A stretch of DNA of 64,000 nucleotides, taken from contig DLHX01000008.1 of assembly GCA_002483465.1 (NCBI GenBank), positions 116,531-180,530 on the forward strand, given 5' to 3'. The translations under genes were made by a program, and so were the position numbers. A model generated the notes under the pieces. The model was not told the DNA's origin. It did no database searches and saw only the letters and a list, made by a program, of their open reading frames with translations. Source of the DNA: Micavibrio sp. UBA7657. GTDB lineage: Bacteria; Pseudomonadota; Alphaproteobacteria; Micavibrionales; Micavibrionaceae. Below are positions 15,680 through 25,205 of this stretch, piece after piece; position 1 is the stretch's first letter; each line of letters starts with the position of its first letter.

Positions 15680-17792
15680 AGCTCTTATTGCCTGAGCTCC
15701 AAGGGCGTAAACCGCGAACCTCTTCCGCGTTCCCGACGGTGATGGAATCGTTCAGCCAAACCGCCTGTGCGCCTTGATCATAGACGGTGAATTTATCAAT
15801 TACGGGCACGCCGCAATCCCGCTTGCTCACCGGGCTGAACGCCAGCACCAACGCCGCCCACCGGCATTCCTCACCAATCACACCCGGATTTTTCAAAAAC
15901 GACACGCGCTTGCCGTTAATCTCTGCACGGCACGCAGCCTCATCGCAATTCAGCGGACCCGCCTGCCCCTCGCGCGGCCAGCCAAGCGCACTGCCTTCCT
16001 GCAGACCGTAATTGCTCTCCCATTTCTCGCGCACGAATTCCTCGCGCCTCAATGACGATACATAGAGTGCCCCATCTTCACCGCGCACGCCTGCCAACTC
16101 AAACCCTGGCGCGACCACGATATCCGGCTGCCGCCACGCCGCGATCATGAGAATGCACGCCATTAACGGCACCACCGCCGCATACCGCAAAACACCTTTC
16201 ACAAGAAACAGCAAAAATATGCCCGCCATAAAACACGGCAGCGCGGCAGGCGGCGGCGCGGCAATTTTCACCAGCGCATACGGCAGCGCCGCGACCCACA
16301 CCGAGATATCGATCATAGCGTCCACACCCGCACCCATCGCCACCAAAGGCCATTGCTCCAGCCCGAGCGGCATCAGAACCAAGGCCAGAACCGCGGCCGG
16401 CATAATCACAAACGCCGACAACGGCACCGCTAATGCATTCGCAATCACGCCGTAAATCTGGAACTGCTGGAAATGAAAGATCGTGAACGGCGCGGTGGCC
16501 ACGGTCGCAATCACGGTCGTCAGCGATACACTCAGCAAATAAAGCGCCGCGCGCTTCGTCAGCCCCGCCTGACTGTGCCACGCCGACATCCACGGGCGTA
16601 AGTAGTCAAACACCATCACCAGTCCCGCCACCGCCGCGAATGACATCTGGAAGCTCGCGCTCATCAGGCTCTCCGGCGCAAACAAAAGAACCGCAAACGC
16701 CGCAAACGCCACCAGCCTGATCGACAGTGGCGACCGATCAACGATAATCGCAAACAGCGCAATCCCAACCATTATCAGCGAACGCTGCGTTGGAATCGTC
16801 GCCCCCGCCAGCAACGTGTAAAACGCCGCCGCCATGAACGCCAGAACCGCTGCGTATTTCTTAACCGGCCTCCTCAATCCAAAACCCGGAACACAAACCA
16901 TCAATAACCGGCTCAGGAAAAATACGATCCCGGAAACGATGCCAATATGCAGACCGGAAATAGAAAGAATATGAGCGAGACCCGCTGCCGTAATCGCGTC
17001 ATTCGCCTCCTCGCTGATCGCCGCACGCCGCCCGGTTGTCAGCGCCATCGCCACCGCTGCTTCCGGATAAGGCAGATGCGCCTCGATCCGTCGATCGATA
17101 GCCACACGGATACGCTCGATAAAATTCTGCCGCACTGATGGATTGCCAATCACTTGCGGCTGCTTGTATGCAAATCCCAGTGCGCCGATCCGCTGGAAAA
17201 ACATGTAACGCTGGAAATCAAATGCGCCGGGCTGCAGCGGCGGCGACGGCGGACCCAGTCCCGCCAGCACACGAATGCGCTGCCCAACCTGCAATCCTTC
17301 ATCCGACCGCACCGACAAACGCACACGCACCGGCGTTTCTTCCGGCGTCATTTTCTCGATCTGCACACCCGACAATAATAACCGGCTCCCCGCACCGTCC
17401 TCCATCCCCTCGATAACCTCGATCCGCCCGCTCACCAGCCGCGCGCCGATCTCCTTTTCAAGAATGGGCGTATAGACGCTGTAAGTCCGAAGCTGCGCCG
17501 ACGCAAAACCGCTCGCCGCCAGGAAAACCGCGAGCATGAAAACCCGCTTCTCGCCCGCCGAAACAATCAGCCCCGCCAAAGAAAGCGCGAACGCCGCCAA
17601 CCCCAAAATCATGGGTGGCTCCGCGGGCAATGAAAAATACAACGCTATGCCGAGTGAAAGAAAAACTGGGAACCAGAGAAACAATCTTGGCTTCTGCATG
17701 ATGATTTCACGGACGATAAAATCCCCCGCCACACCCGCGTACGCGAATATGGGCGACCGAAATGGGATTTCTCCTGAAACCTCCACGCTCAT
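15633..17792 (-). CDS. comEC: ComEC/Rec2-family DNA-uptake channel protein
   Basis: A polytopic inner-membrane protein expected to pass single-stranded DNA across the membrane in natural transformation. About 719 residues: N-terminal membrane pair, the soluble OB-like domain (about residues 85-190), then the Competence domain with many membrane helices and the conserved ALTTGRRAAISEEANDAITA and HILSISGLHIGIVSG motifs. The C-terminal part (from about residue 530) has no HxHxDH metal-binding motif, so the metallo-beta-lactamase-like nuclease domain is absent or degenerate, as is common in alphaproteobacteria. I prefer the ATG at 17792 (AGGAGG and AAGG upstream) over one at 17822. Its 3' end overlaps lexA by 47 bases. 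Confidence 0.88.
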   Translation of the reverse strand: MSVEVSGEIPFRSPIFAYAGVAGDFIVREIIMQKPRLFLWFPVFLSLGIALYFSLPAEPPMILGLAAFALSLAGLIVSAGEKRVFMLAVFLAASGFASAQLRTYSVYTPILEKEIGARLVSGRIEVIEGMEDGAGSRLLLSGVQIEKMTPEETPVRVRLSVRSDEGLQVGQRIRVLAGLGPPSPPLQPGAFDFQRYMFFQRIGALGFAYKQPQVIGNPSVRQNFIERIRVAIDRRIEAHLPYPEAAVAMALTTGRRAAISEEANDAITAAGLAHILSISGLHIGIVSGIVFFLSRLLMVCVPGFGLRRPVKKYAAVLAFMAAAFYTLLAGATIPTQRSLIMVGIALFAIIVDRSPLSIRLVAFAAFAVLLFAPESLMSASFQMSFAAVAGLVMVFDYLRPWMSAWHSQAGLTKRAALYLLSVSLTTVIATVATAPFTIFHFQQFQIYGVIANALAVPLSAFVIMPAAVLALVLMPLGLEQWPLVAMGAGVDAMIDISVWVAALPYALVKIAAPPPAALPCFMAGIFLLFLVKGVLRYAAVVPLMACILMIAAWRQPDIVVAPGFELAGVRGEDGALYVSSLRREEFVREKWESNYGLQEGSALGWPREGQAGPLNCDEAACRAEINGKRVSFLKNPGVIGEECRWAALVLAFSPVSKRDCGVPVIDKFTVYDQGAQAVWLNDSITVGNAEEVRGLRPWSSGNKSFSGRSASGSRAGPGF

Positions 17793-17878
17793 GAAAGCCT
17801 TGCGCCTCCTGCGCCTGACCATTAATAAAGAGGTGTAGATTTACACGAAACCGCCGAATCCACCAGAGTTTTGAAACC

Positions 17879-19282
17879 ATGAGTATAGTCACGCGCTTTC
17901 CCCCTTCCCCGACCGGTTTTATGCATATCGGCACGGCCAGAACCGCGCTCTATAACTGGCTTTATGCCCGCCGCCACGGCGGCAAGATGCTCTTCCGGAT
18001 CGAGGACACCGACCGCGCCCGCCACTCCGAAGAGGCCGTCCAGGCCATCATCAACGGCCTCAAATGGCTGGAACTCGATTACGACGGCGAAGTGGTCTCA
18101 CAATTTTCCCGCACCGCCCGCCACGCCGAAGTCGCAAACGAACTCCTTAAAAAAGGCGAAGCGTACTACTGCTACTGCTCACCGCAGGAACTGGAAGAAA
18201 TGCGTGAGAAAGCCAAGAAGGAAGGCCGCGCGGTTTTCTACGATCGCCGCTGGCGCGACAAGGCCCCCTCCGCCGCGCCCAAAGACGTCAAACCCGTTAT
18301 CCGGATTAAAGCACCCCTCAACGGCGCCGCCACCGTAAAAGATCATGTCCAGGGCGAAGTCACGGTCGCCGCCGAACAGTTAGACGATTTCATCATCCTG
18401 CGTAGCGACAGCACGCCCACTTACATGTTGGCCGTCGTTGTTGACGATCACGACATGGGCGTAAACTATGTCATCCGCGGCGACGATCACCTGAACAACA
18501 CCTTCCGCCAAAATATTATTTACCAGGCCATGGGCTGGAAAATTCCCGAATACGCTCACCTCCCTCTCATCCTCGGGCCCGACGGCGCGAAAATGTCAAA
18601 ACGCCACGGCGCCGCAAGCGTCGAGGAATACCGCGAGCTCGGCTATCTGCCCGAGGCGATGCGCAACTACCTGCTCCGTTTGGGCTGGTCCCACGGCGAC
18701 GATGAATTCATCTCCGACAAACAGGCGCGCGAATGGTTTGACTTAGAGCATATCGGCAAATCCGCCGCCCGCTTCGACTTCGCCAAGCTTGAAAATGTGA
18801 ATGCGCATTACATGAAAGAAATCGAGCCCGGACGGCTGCTCGGCATCGCCAAGCCCTTTTATAAGTCCCGCCACAACATTGAACTCGATGACCTCGCCGT
18901 AAAACGGATCACCACGGGCATCAATGAATTAAAGTCCCGCGCAAAGACAGTCGTACAATTCGTTGATGAATCTGTATTTTATGCAAAAAATATTCCGTTC
19001 GAATTCGACGATAAAGCCAAACAGACGCTTCAGGGCGACGCAAAAAAGGTTCTTGAAACCCTCACAGCCCGCCTGAACGATCTAAAATCTTTTACTTCCA
19101 GTGAAATAGAAAACGTCTCTAAAGCTATTTCTCAGGAACTGACCGGCGGCAAACTCGGCGCAGTCGCCATGCCCCTCCGCGCCGCCCTGACAGGTACAAC
19201 GGTTTCTCCCTCCATCTTCCACGCCGCCGAAATCCTCGGCAAAGACGAAACGCTCGCCCGCCTGAAGGCCGCCCTGAACTAG
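17879..19282 (+). CDS. gltX: Glutamyl-tRNA synthetase
   Basis: Charges tRNA with glutamate. The 467-residue class I synthetase has the HIGH-type motif as HIGT (residues 16-19), the zinc-region stretch YYCYCSPQELEEMREKAKKEG, YMLAVVVDDHDMGVNYVIRGDDHLNNT, and the KMSKR loop at about 238-242 (AKMSKRHGAASVEEY). The C-terminal helical anticodon-binding domain ends normally. Some alphaproteobacteria carry two gltX genes, one charging tRNA-Gln; which type this is cannot be settled by eye. Ends in TAG. Divergent from comEC with 86 bases between them. Confidence 0.96.
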   Translation: MSIVTRFPPSPTGFMHIGTARTALYNWLYARRHGGKMLFRIEDTDRARHSEEAVQAIINGLKWLELDYDGEVVSQFSRTARHAEVANELLKKGEAYYCYCSPQELEEMREKAKKEGRAVFYDRRWRDKAPSAAPKDVKPVIRIKAPLNGAATVKDHVQGEVTVAAEQLDDFIILRSDSTPTYMLAVVVDDHDMGVNYVIRGDDHLNNTFRQNIIYQAMGWKIPEYAHLPLILGPDGAKMSKRHGAASVEEYRELGYLPEAMRNYLLRLGWSHGDDEFISDKQAREWFDLEHIGKSAARFDFAKLENVNAHYMKEIEPGRLLGIAKPFYKSRHNIELDDLAVKRITTGINELKSRAKTVVQFVDESVFYAKNIPFEFDDKAKQTLQGDAKKVLETLTARLNDLKSFTSSEIENVSKAISQELTGGKLGAVAMPLRAALTGTTVSPSIFHAAEILGKDETLARLKAALN

Positions 19283-19386
19283 GGGAAAAGCCCAAAGCCG
19301 TGAATTGATATTGCACCGCAACGCGGGTACACTAGCTCTAACAGTAACTAATTCTCGCCCCGCTATCCCCACAGACAGGTCCAGCC

Positions 19387-20721
19387 ATGAGTCCCACCAA
19401 ACCCGCCGCCGCTACAGCTCCCGCCACTGCCCAGAAGACATACACATTGACCGATGACCAGACCGGCAAAAGCTGGAAACTCCCCGTCATCGACGGCGCG
19501 ACCGGACCGAGCGTTATCGACGTGCGCAAACTCTACGCCGAAACCGGCCACTTCACGTTCGACCCGTCCTACACCTCAACCGCAAGCTGCAAATCGCGCA
19601 TCACCTTCATTGACGGCGACGAGGGCATTCTTATGCATCGCGGCTACACGATCGAAGACCTCGCGGGCAAAAGTGACTTCCTCGAAGTCGCCTACCTCCT
19701 GCTGAATGGCGACCTTCCGAACCAGAAAGCAAAAAAACAATTCGAGCGCGACATCACCTATCACACGATGGTGCACGAGCAGATCCACTACTTCCTGCGT
19801 GGCTTCCGCCGCGACGCCCACCCGATGGCCGTTCTCTGCGGTCTAGCAGGCGCGCTCTCGTCCTTCTATCACGACTCGTTAGACATCCGCGATCCGAAGC
19901 AGCGCGAACTCTCCGCACACCGCCTCATCGCGAAAATCCCGACCCTCGCCGCCATGAGCCATAAATACAGCATCGGCCAGCCCTTCATGTATCCGCGCAA
20001 CGATCTGAGTTTCTCGGAAAACTTTCTCTATATGTGCTTCGGCGTTCCCGCCGAGCCGTACAAGGTCAACCCCGTCACCGCCAACGCGCTGGACAAAATC
20101 TTTATCCTTCACGCCGACCACGAGCAGAACGCCTCGACCTCCACCGTCCGCCTCGCGGGCTCAAGTCAAGCCAACCCGTTCGCCTGTATCGCGGCCGGTA
20201 TCGCCTCGCTCTGGGGCGCAAGTCATGGCGGCGCGAACCAGGAAGTCCTCGAAATGCTCGCCGAAATCGGTACCAAGGACCGCATCCCTGAATTCATCGC
20301 GAAAGCCAAAGACAAAAACTCCGGCTTCCGCCTCATGGGCTTCGGCCACCGCGTCTACAAAAACTTCGACCCGCGCGCGCAGGTTCTCAAGAAAGCCGCC
20401 GACGAAGTGCTCGAGGATCTCGGCGTCAACGACCCGATGCTCGAGGTCGCGATGGAGCTCGAGAAAATCGCGCTGCAGGACGATTATTTCGTCAGCCGTA
20501 AACTGTTCCCGAACGTCGACTTCTATTCCGGCATCATCCTGAAGGCCATGGGCTTCCCGACCAGCATGTTCACCGTGCTGTTCGCCGTCGCCCGCACCAC
20601 TGGATGGATCTCGCAATGGAAAGAAATGATCGAGGAACCCGATCTTCGCATCGGCCGCCCGCGCCAGCTCTACACCGGCCCGGCACGTCGCCCCTTCGTG
20701 TCTGTCAAAGACCGCGACTAG
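19387..20721 (+). CDS. gltA: Citrate synthase (type II)
   Basis: Condenses acetyl-CoA with oxaloacetate to start the TCA cycle. At 444 residues it matches the hexameric, NADH-sensitive type II enzymes of Gram-negative bacteria. Visible are the N-terminal small domain (YTSTASCKSRITFIDGDEGIL), the substrate histidines in LWGASHGGANQEVLEML and MGFGHRVYKNFDPRA, and the catalytic aspartate in FPNVDFYSGIILKAMG. The gltX-gltA-lpxB neighbourhood is common in alphaproteobacteria. The stop TAG overlaps the 3' end of the opposing lpxB by 4 bases. Confidence 0.97.
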   Translation: MSPTKPAAATAPATAQKTYTLTDDQTGKSWKLPVIDGATGPSVIDVRKLYAETGHFTFDPSYTSTASCKSRITFIDGDEGILMHRGYTIEDLAGKSDFLEVAYLLLNGDLPNQKAKKQFERDITYHTMVHEQIHYFLRGFRRDAHPMAVLCGLAGALSSFYHDSLDIRDPKQRELSAHRLIAKIPTLAAMSHKYSIGQPFMYPRNDLSFSENFLYMCFGVPAEPYKVNPVTANALDKIFILHADHEQNASTSTVRLAGSSQANPFACIAAGIASLWGASHGGANQEVLEMLAEIGTKDRIPEFIAKAKDKNSGFRLMGFGHRVYKNFDPRAQVLKKAADEVLEDLGVNDPMLEVAMELEKIALQDDYFVSRKLFPNVDFYSGIILKAMGFPTSMFTVLFAVARTTGWISQWKEMIEEPDLRIGRPRQLYTGPARRPFVSVKDRD

Positions 20722-21971
20722 GCTTTCTTCGCCACTTTCTCAGGTTTTTTCTTTTTGACCGGAGCCGGTCTCTTTTTGACGGGCGCTTTCTTGCCGAAAG
20801 CCCTTGCCGGTTCCTTGGCAACAGCCAGAACGAAATCCGCTGCTTTCTGTGACGGCGTCATATCACCGCCTTCACCCTTCAGCATGTCGCGTATCTTGGA
20901 GGTTTTCGAAAGCTGGATCTTGCGCTCCATGTCATCCTCAACCAGCTTGAACAGCCCCTTCGCAAGCTCGGTTGAATTACATTGGCCCTGTAAAAATTCC
21001 GGCACCGCTGGCTCGCCCAGCAAAATATTTGCGAGATGCGCATACTTGGTTTTCACCAGCAGCTTGACCATCAGCCACGACAGCGGATGCATCTTATAGG
21101 CAATAATGTGCGGCACGCCCATATAAGCAAGCTCCAGCCCCACCGTACCGGAAACCGCCAGCGCCGCGTTACACGCCGCGAATTCATCCCATTTCTCGTC
21201 CGGGTTCACGAGCACGAAGCCTTTGTAATTAGCGCCGTGAATGGCCTTCATAACTTCATATTCCAGGTACGGCAATGTCGGGAAAATTACGACTAGGTCT
21301 GGGAAATACTGCTCTCGTATAATCTCCATCGCTTCCATGAAAATTTTGGCGTGGACGTCAAGCTCACGCTCACGGCTGCCGAAAAACACGGCGAGGACAA
21401 CTTCATCCGCACCAATATTATATCGCTCACGGAAAGCAGGCCCATCCGCCGTCGACGGGTCGTATTCCGAAAGCGGATGCCCGACAAACGCCGACTTCAA
21501 ACCATGCCTTGTAAAATAGGGCGGCTCATGCGGAAATAGACACATCATACCGTCAAGGAAACGCGCAACTTTCTTCGCCCGGCCCGGTCGCCACGCCCAG
21601 ACGCTCGGCGCCGCGTAATGCACGATCCGCGCTTTTGACTTACCGCGTTTTTTAAGGCGCTTCCCGATCTCGAAATTAAAATCAGGCAGGTCGATCGTAA
21701 CAACAACATCCGGGTTGAAATTTTCAATCTCGATGACGACGGCTTCCATCAATTTCAGGAGCCTCGGCAACTGGCCGATAACCTCCCAGATGCCCATCAC
21801 ACCGAGCTCTTCCATGTTCATCAGGCTTTTGAAGCCCTGTTTCTCCATCAGCGGGCCACCTATGCCCGACAACTGGATCTCCGGTGACTTGTCTTTAAGC
21901 GACCTGATCAGGCCCGACCCCAGTACATCGCCGGAATGTTCGCCCGCTATCATGAAAATTTTCTGAGTCAT
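20718..21971 (-). CDS. lpxB: Lipid A disaccharide synthase
   Basis: Joins UDP-2,3-diacylglucosamine to lipid X at the inner membrane to make the lipid A disaccharide. The GT-B glycosyltransferase core (about 385 residues) shows IAGEHSGDVLGSGLIRSLK, DLPDFNFEIGKRLKKRG, YAAPSVWAWRPGRAKKVARFLD, FVGHPLSEYD, FGSRERELDVHAKIF and SGTVGLELAYMGVPHIIAYKM. It carries an extra C-terminal tail of about 30 residues, very rich in Lys, Pro and Ala. Last gene of the long minus-strand envelope cluster, overlapping lpxI by 4 bases. Confidence 0.96.
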   Translation of the reverse strand: MTQKIFMIAGEHSGDVLGSGLIRSLKDKSPEIQLSGIGGPLMEKQGFKSLMNMEELGVMGIWEVIGQLPRLLKLMEAVVIEIENFNPDVVVTIDLPDFNFEIGKRLKKRGKSKARIVHYAAPSVWAWRPGRAKKVARFLDGMMCLFPHEPPYFTRHGLKSAFVGHPLSEYDPSTADGPAFRERYNIGADEVVLAVFFGSRERELDVHAKIFMEAMEIIREQYFPDLVVIFPTLPYLEYEVMKAIHGANYKGFVLVNPDEKWDEFAACNAALAVSGTVGLELAYMGVPHIIAYKMHPLSWLMVKLLVKTKYAHLANILLGEPAVPEFLQGQCNSTELAKGLFKLVEDDMERKIQLSKTSKIRDMLKGEGGDMTPSQKAADFVLAVAKEPARAFGKKAPVKKRPAPVKKKKPEKVAKKA

Positions 21972-22834
21972 AAGCCCTGATCGTCCGTTTTGACCGCAAT
22001 CCCAATCACGAACATTTTATGCTTGTCTGCGATTTGTGCAACCTCTTCCGGGCTGACCAGCAAACTATGCCCTGCATGAATCGCGACCCCCGCCAGCCCA
22101 CATGCCGCCGCATTAATGATTGTCTGCGGTCCCACGGTCGGCAGGTCGAAATCCCGGTATTGCCCCGGCTTGCAGGTCTTGACCAATATCCCCCCGCGCC
22201 CCTTGCGCATCAGCGCCTTCGTGCGCTCCATGAGCTTATCGGTCCCTTCAACCCCCTCAACCGCCAGCACCAGCCCTTCCTGTATGATCACTGCCTGACC
22301 TACATCCAGCGCACCCAGCCTTTGGGAAATCTCGATGCCTTTTTCAATATCCTGCCAGTCGCGGTTCTCAGGTTGCACCGAGCCGATTGCTCCTTCCGGC
22401 GCCAGCAAATTCTGCGCGATACTCTGGATGCCGTGGATGCGGAAACCCTCCTTGCCCAGGAAATCCCGCAGCGCTTCGCCGATCCCGTTATCACCACCGA
22501 TCACCTTCCAGCTCGCGCGCGCAAAAAATTCCGCTGCTTTCAGGTCGGGCCGCAATTCCGCAATCGTCGGGTGCCGTATCGAGCCGATAAAAACAAGGTC
22601 GCTTATGCCGTGGGATTTAAGCGTCTTGATGATATGTCCTGCGGCACCAAGGCGCGTCCATAAATGACTGCGCCCCTGGATAACCATCGGGTCGGTCTGA
22701 CCTTCGAAGCCAATCACGAAAGGCTCAATGCCTTTCTGGTCGCAGGCTTCCAGTAATTTTTGCGGGAGCATCCCGCCACCGGCGAGAATGCCAATGCTTT
22801 TGATTGGCGCTGCGTCTAGCGCGGCGGCTGGCAT
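21968..22834 (-). CDS. lpxI: UDP-2,3-diacylglucosamine pyrophosphatase LpxI (DUF1009)
   Basis: Hydrolyses UDP-2,3-diacylglucosamine to lipid X and UMP; it replaces the unrelated LpxH in alphaproteobacteria. The 288-residue protein has the N-terminal GILAGGGMLPQKLLEAC loop and the C-terminal DUF1009 domain with DVGQAVIIQEGLVLAVEGVEGTDKLMERT, GILVKTCKPGQYRDFDLPTVGPQTI and GVAIHAGHSLLVSP. It sits between lpxA and lpxB, exactly where the missing step is needed. The start overlaps the lpxA end by 19 bases. Confidence 0.95.
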   Translation of the reverse strand: MPAAALDAAPIKSIGILAGGGMLPQKLLEACDQKGIEPFVIGFEGQTDPMVIQGRSHLWTRLGAAGHIIKTLKSHGISDLVFIGSIRHPTIAELRPDLKAAEFFARASWKVIGGDNGIGEALRDFLGKEGFRIHGIQSIAQNLLAPEGAIGSVQPENRDWQDIEKGIEISQRLGALDVGQAVIIQEGLVLAVEGVEGTDKLMERTKALMRKGRGGILVKTCKPGQYRDFDLPTVGPQTIINAAACGLAGVAIHAGHSLLVSPEEVAQIADKHKMFVIGIAVKTDDQGL

Positions 22835-23604
22835 AACGGAAATCTCGTTTTTTCACGCGCAAAGCGAATAATGTTTTGAACCGTGTCGTCACTGGAGAAA
22901 TCATTCGCAACTTCGGCGATACGCTCTTCCATTGTGCCTTCCTGTCCAAACAAATGATTGACCGCCTTTTGAATTGTTTTCACCTGGTCCTTCGAAAATC
23001 CACGGCGTTCCAGACCAATTAGATTTAATCCCGCTAGAAACGCGCGCTCACCTTTCACACGGCCATAAGGAATAACATCGCTCTCGACACCCGACATACC
23101 GCCGATCATCGCATGCTCGCCGATCCGCACAAACTGGTGCACCGCTGCTAAGCCGCCGATCACCGCGAAATCACCGACCGTCACATGCCCGCCGAGTGTC
23201 GCGTTGTTCGCCATGATTACGTTATTGCCGATCACACAATCATGCGCCACATGCGCCGCAACCATAAACAAGCCGCCATCACCAACGCGCGTTTCCATCG
23301 CGCCACCCTTGGTGCCCGGGTTCATCGTCACATGTTCGCGGATTGTATTGTTCTTCCCGATGATCAGCTTCGACGGCTCGCCCGCATATTTCAGATCCTG
23401 CGGCGGCGTGCCGAGCGCGGCAAAGGAATACACCTTCGTGCCCTCGCCGATCACCGTATGCCCGTCCACCACCACATGCGGCTTCAGCACCACATTATCT
23501 TTGATCTCGGCATTTGGCCCGACGATGCAATAAGCGCCAATAGACGCTGAGGGCGCGACAATCGCGCCCTTCTCGATAATAGCTGTAGGATGAATATTGC
23601 TCAT
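22816..23604 (-). CDS. lpxA: UDP-N-acetylglucosamine acyltransferase
   Basis: First step of lipid A synthesis: moves a 3-hydroxyacyl chain from acyl-ACP to UDP-GlcNAc in the cytosol. The 262-residue protein starts with a left-handed beta helix of hexapeptide repeats (IHPTAIIEKGAIVAPSASIG onward). It has the catalytic histidine in MVAAHVAHDCVIGNN, the IREHVTMNPGTKGG region and a helical C-terminal domain. Typical length. The 80-base gap before it, after fabZ, is the largest in this part of the cluster and could hold an internal promoter; I see no clear one. Confidence 0.97.
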   Translation of the reverse strand: MSNIHPTAIIEKGAIVAPSASIGAYCIVGPNAEIKDNVVLKPHVVVDGHTVIGEGTKVYSFAALGTPPQDLKYAGEPSKLIIGKNNTIREHVTMNPGTKGGAMETRVGDGGLFMVAAHVAHDCVIGNNVIMANNATLGGHVTVGDFAVIGGLAAVHQFVRIGEHAMIGGMSGVESDVIPYGRVKGERAFLAGLNLIGLERRGFSKDQVKTIQKAVNHLFGQEGTMEERIAEVANDFSSDDTVQNIIRFAREKTRFPLCQPPR

Positions 23605-23684
23605 TATGAAATATTAAAGAGGCTGCTTATCAGGAACAAATCACGGATTGTTGCGGCCCGTTACAATAGTAGATTCAATAGAAA

Positions 23685-24143
23685 TCAGGTCTTGTCGGCG
23701 ATCATCGCGCTGAATGTGGCCTCGGCGCACAGGGCACCGTCAACCACTGCCCTGCCTTCAAACTTCCAGACATTGGCGCGGGAATGAACTTTTTTGACAT
23801 GGATATGCATGGAATCGCCCGGCACCACCGGCTTGCGGAAACGCGCATCCTCGATGCTCATGAAATAGACGGTCTTGCCTTCCGCCTTTTTACCGAGCGT
23901 ATCAACGACGAGGATCGCCGCCGTCTGGGCCATGGCCTCGACGATCAGGACGCCCGGCATCACCGGGAAGTCCGGGAAATGCCCCTGAAAATGCGGCTCG
24001 TTGATCGAAACATTCTTGAGGCCCACGGCGCTCTCACCCGGCACAAACTCAAGAATCCGGTCCACCAGCAAGATAGGATAGCGGTGCGGGATCATTTTCA
24101 TGATCCGGTTGATATCGATGGTTTTCTTCGCGGCGCTGTTCAT
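23685..24143 (-). CDS. fabZ: 3-hydroxyacyl-ACP dehydratase FabZ
   Basis: Removes water from 3-hydroxyacyl-ACP in fatty acid elongation and competes with LpxA and LpxD for the same acyl-ACP. The 152-residue hot-dog-fold protein shows IPHRYPILLVDRILEF, the catalytic histidine in NEPHFQGHFPDFPVMPG and the catalytic glutamate in VLIVEAMAQTAA. It lies between lpxD and lpxA, the usual arrangement. Confidence 0.97.
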   Translation of the reverse strand: MNSAAKKTIDINRIMKMIPHRYPILLVDRILEFVPGESAVGLKNVSINEPHFQGHFPDFPVMPGVLIVEAMAQTAAILVVDTLGKKAEGKTVYFMSIEDARFRKPVVPGDSMHIHVKKVHSRANVWKFEGRAVVDGALCAEATFSAMIADKT

Positions 24144-24170
24144 CGAGGGTTCCGTTTGCTTCCGGCTACT

Positions 24171-25196
24171 TTAAGGGGCTTTTTCCTTTTTAATCAAGCG
24201 CTTTAATAAGGCCGCCTGACGCAAAAACTGCCGCAGCGGCATGGAAGGATAACCCATCTGTGCCTCGCCCGCAGGCACATCCTGAATGACCCCGGATTGC
24301 GCGGCAATCTGCGCCCCCTTGCCGACCCTTAAATGCCCGGCAATACCCGCCTGCCCGCCCATGGCCACGTAATCCTCGATGACGGTACTGCCGGCAATCC
24401 CGACCTGCGCCACGATAATGCATCCCTTGCCGATTTTGACGTTATGGGCGATCTGGACCAGATTATCGATCCACGTGCCCTGCCCGATCACCGTATCCGG
24501 CCCCGATCCCCTGTCGACAGTCGTATTGGCCCCGATCTCGACATGGTCCTCGATAATCACGCGGCCCAGTTGCGGCACCTTCACATGCCCGGCCGGGTCG
24601 ATGGCCAGTCCGAAACCGTCCTGCCCGATCCGCGCACCGGGATAAATCCTTACATGGTCACCAATTAACGCATGGCTGATCGAGGCATTGGCCCCGACTC
24701 GTCCCTGCGCACCGATTTTCACATTGCGGCTAATCACTGCGTTCGGCTCGATCCAGCATCCATCACCAAGCTGCACGCCCTCAGCGATGACAACACCGTC
24801 TTCAATCACGCACCCCTTGCCGAGTTTTGCGCTCGGATGAATTGATGCTCTTGCCGAAACCGAACCCGCAGGCCGCGCTTCCGGGTAAAACATCTGCGCC
24901 GCGAGCGCATAGGCCTTATAGGGTGATTTTGAAACCAGCAAATTCACGCCCTTCGGCGCAAGCGCGGCCATTGCGGGCGAAACGAGACAGGCCCCGGCCT
25001 TCGTGACAAGGAACTGCTCCTTGTATTTCACATTGTCGAAAAAACTGAGATCTTTCGGCCCGGCTTTATCCAGCGGGGCAACATCGGAAACTGTATAGGA
25101 CGCATCCGAACCTTTGAATATTTCAGCCTTCGTAGCGCTGGAAATTTCTTTCAGGCTGAGCGGGCGGGCGGTCTGGAAAAAATTCTGATCTGCCAT
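24171..25196 (-). CDS. lpxD: UDP-3-O-acylglucosamine N-acyltransferase
   Basis: Adds the second (N-linked) hydroxyacyl chain in lipid A synthesis. At 341 residues it has the N-terminal uridine-binding domain (LSFFDNVKYKEQFLVTKAGA) and a long hexapeptide-repeat beta helix from about residue 105 (SARASIHPSAKLGKGCVIEDG). The catalytic histidine is in IDNLVQIAHNVKIGKG and the C-terminal helix contains LRQAALLKRLIKKEK. It lies 9 bases after skp. Confidence 0.97.
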   Translation of the reverse strand: MADQNFFQTARPLSLKEISSATKAEIFKGSDASYTVSDVAPLDKAGPKDLSFFDNVKYKEQFLVTKAGACLVSPAMAALAPKGVNLLVSKSPYKAYALAAQMFYPEARPAGSVSARASIHPSAKLGKGCVIEDGVVIAEGVQLGDGCWIEPNAVISRNVKIGAQGRVGANASISHALIGDHVRIYPGARIGQDGFGLAIDPAGHVKVPQLGRVIIEDHVEIGANTTVDRGSGPDTVIGQGTWIDNLVQIAHNVKIGKGCIIVAQVGIAGSTVIEDYVAMGGQAGIAGHLRVGKGAQIAAQSGVIQDVPAGEAQMGYPSMPLRQFLRQAALLKRLIKKEKAP

Positions 25197-25205
25197 GAGC
25201 GGGGA

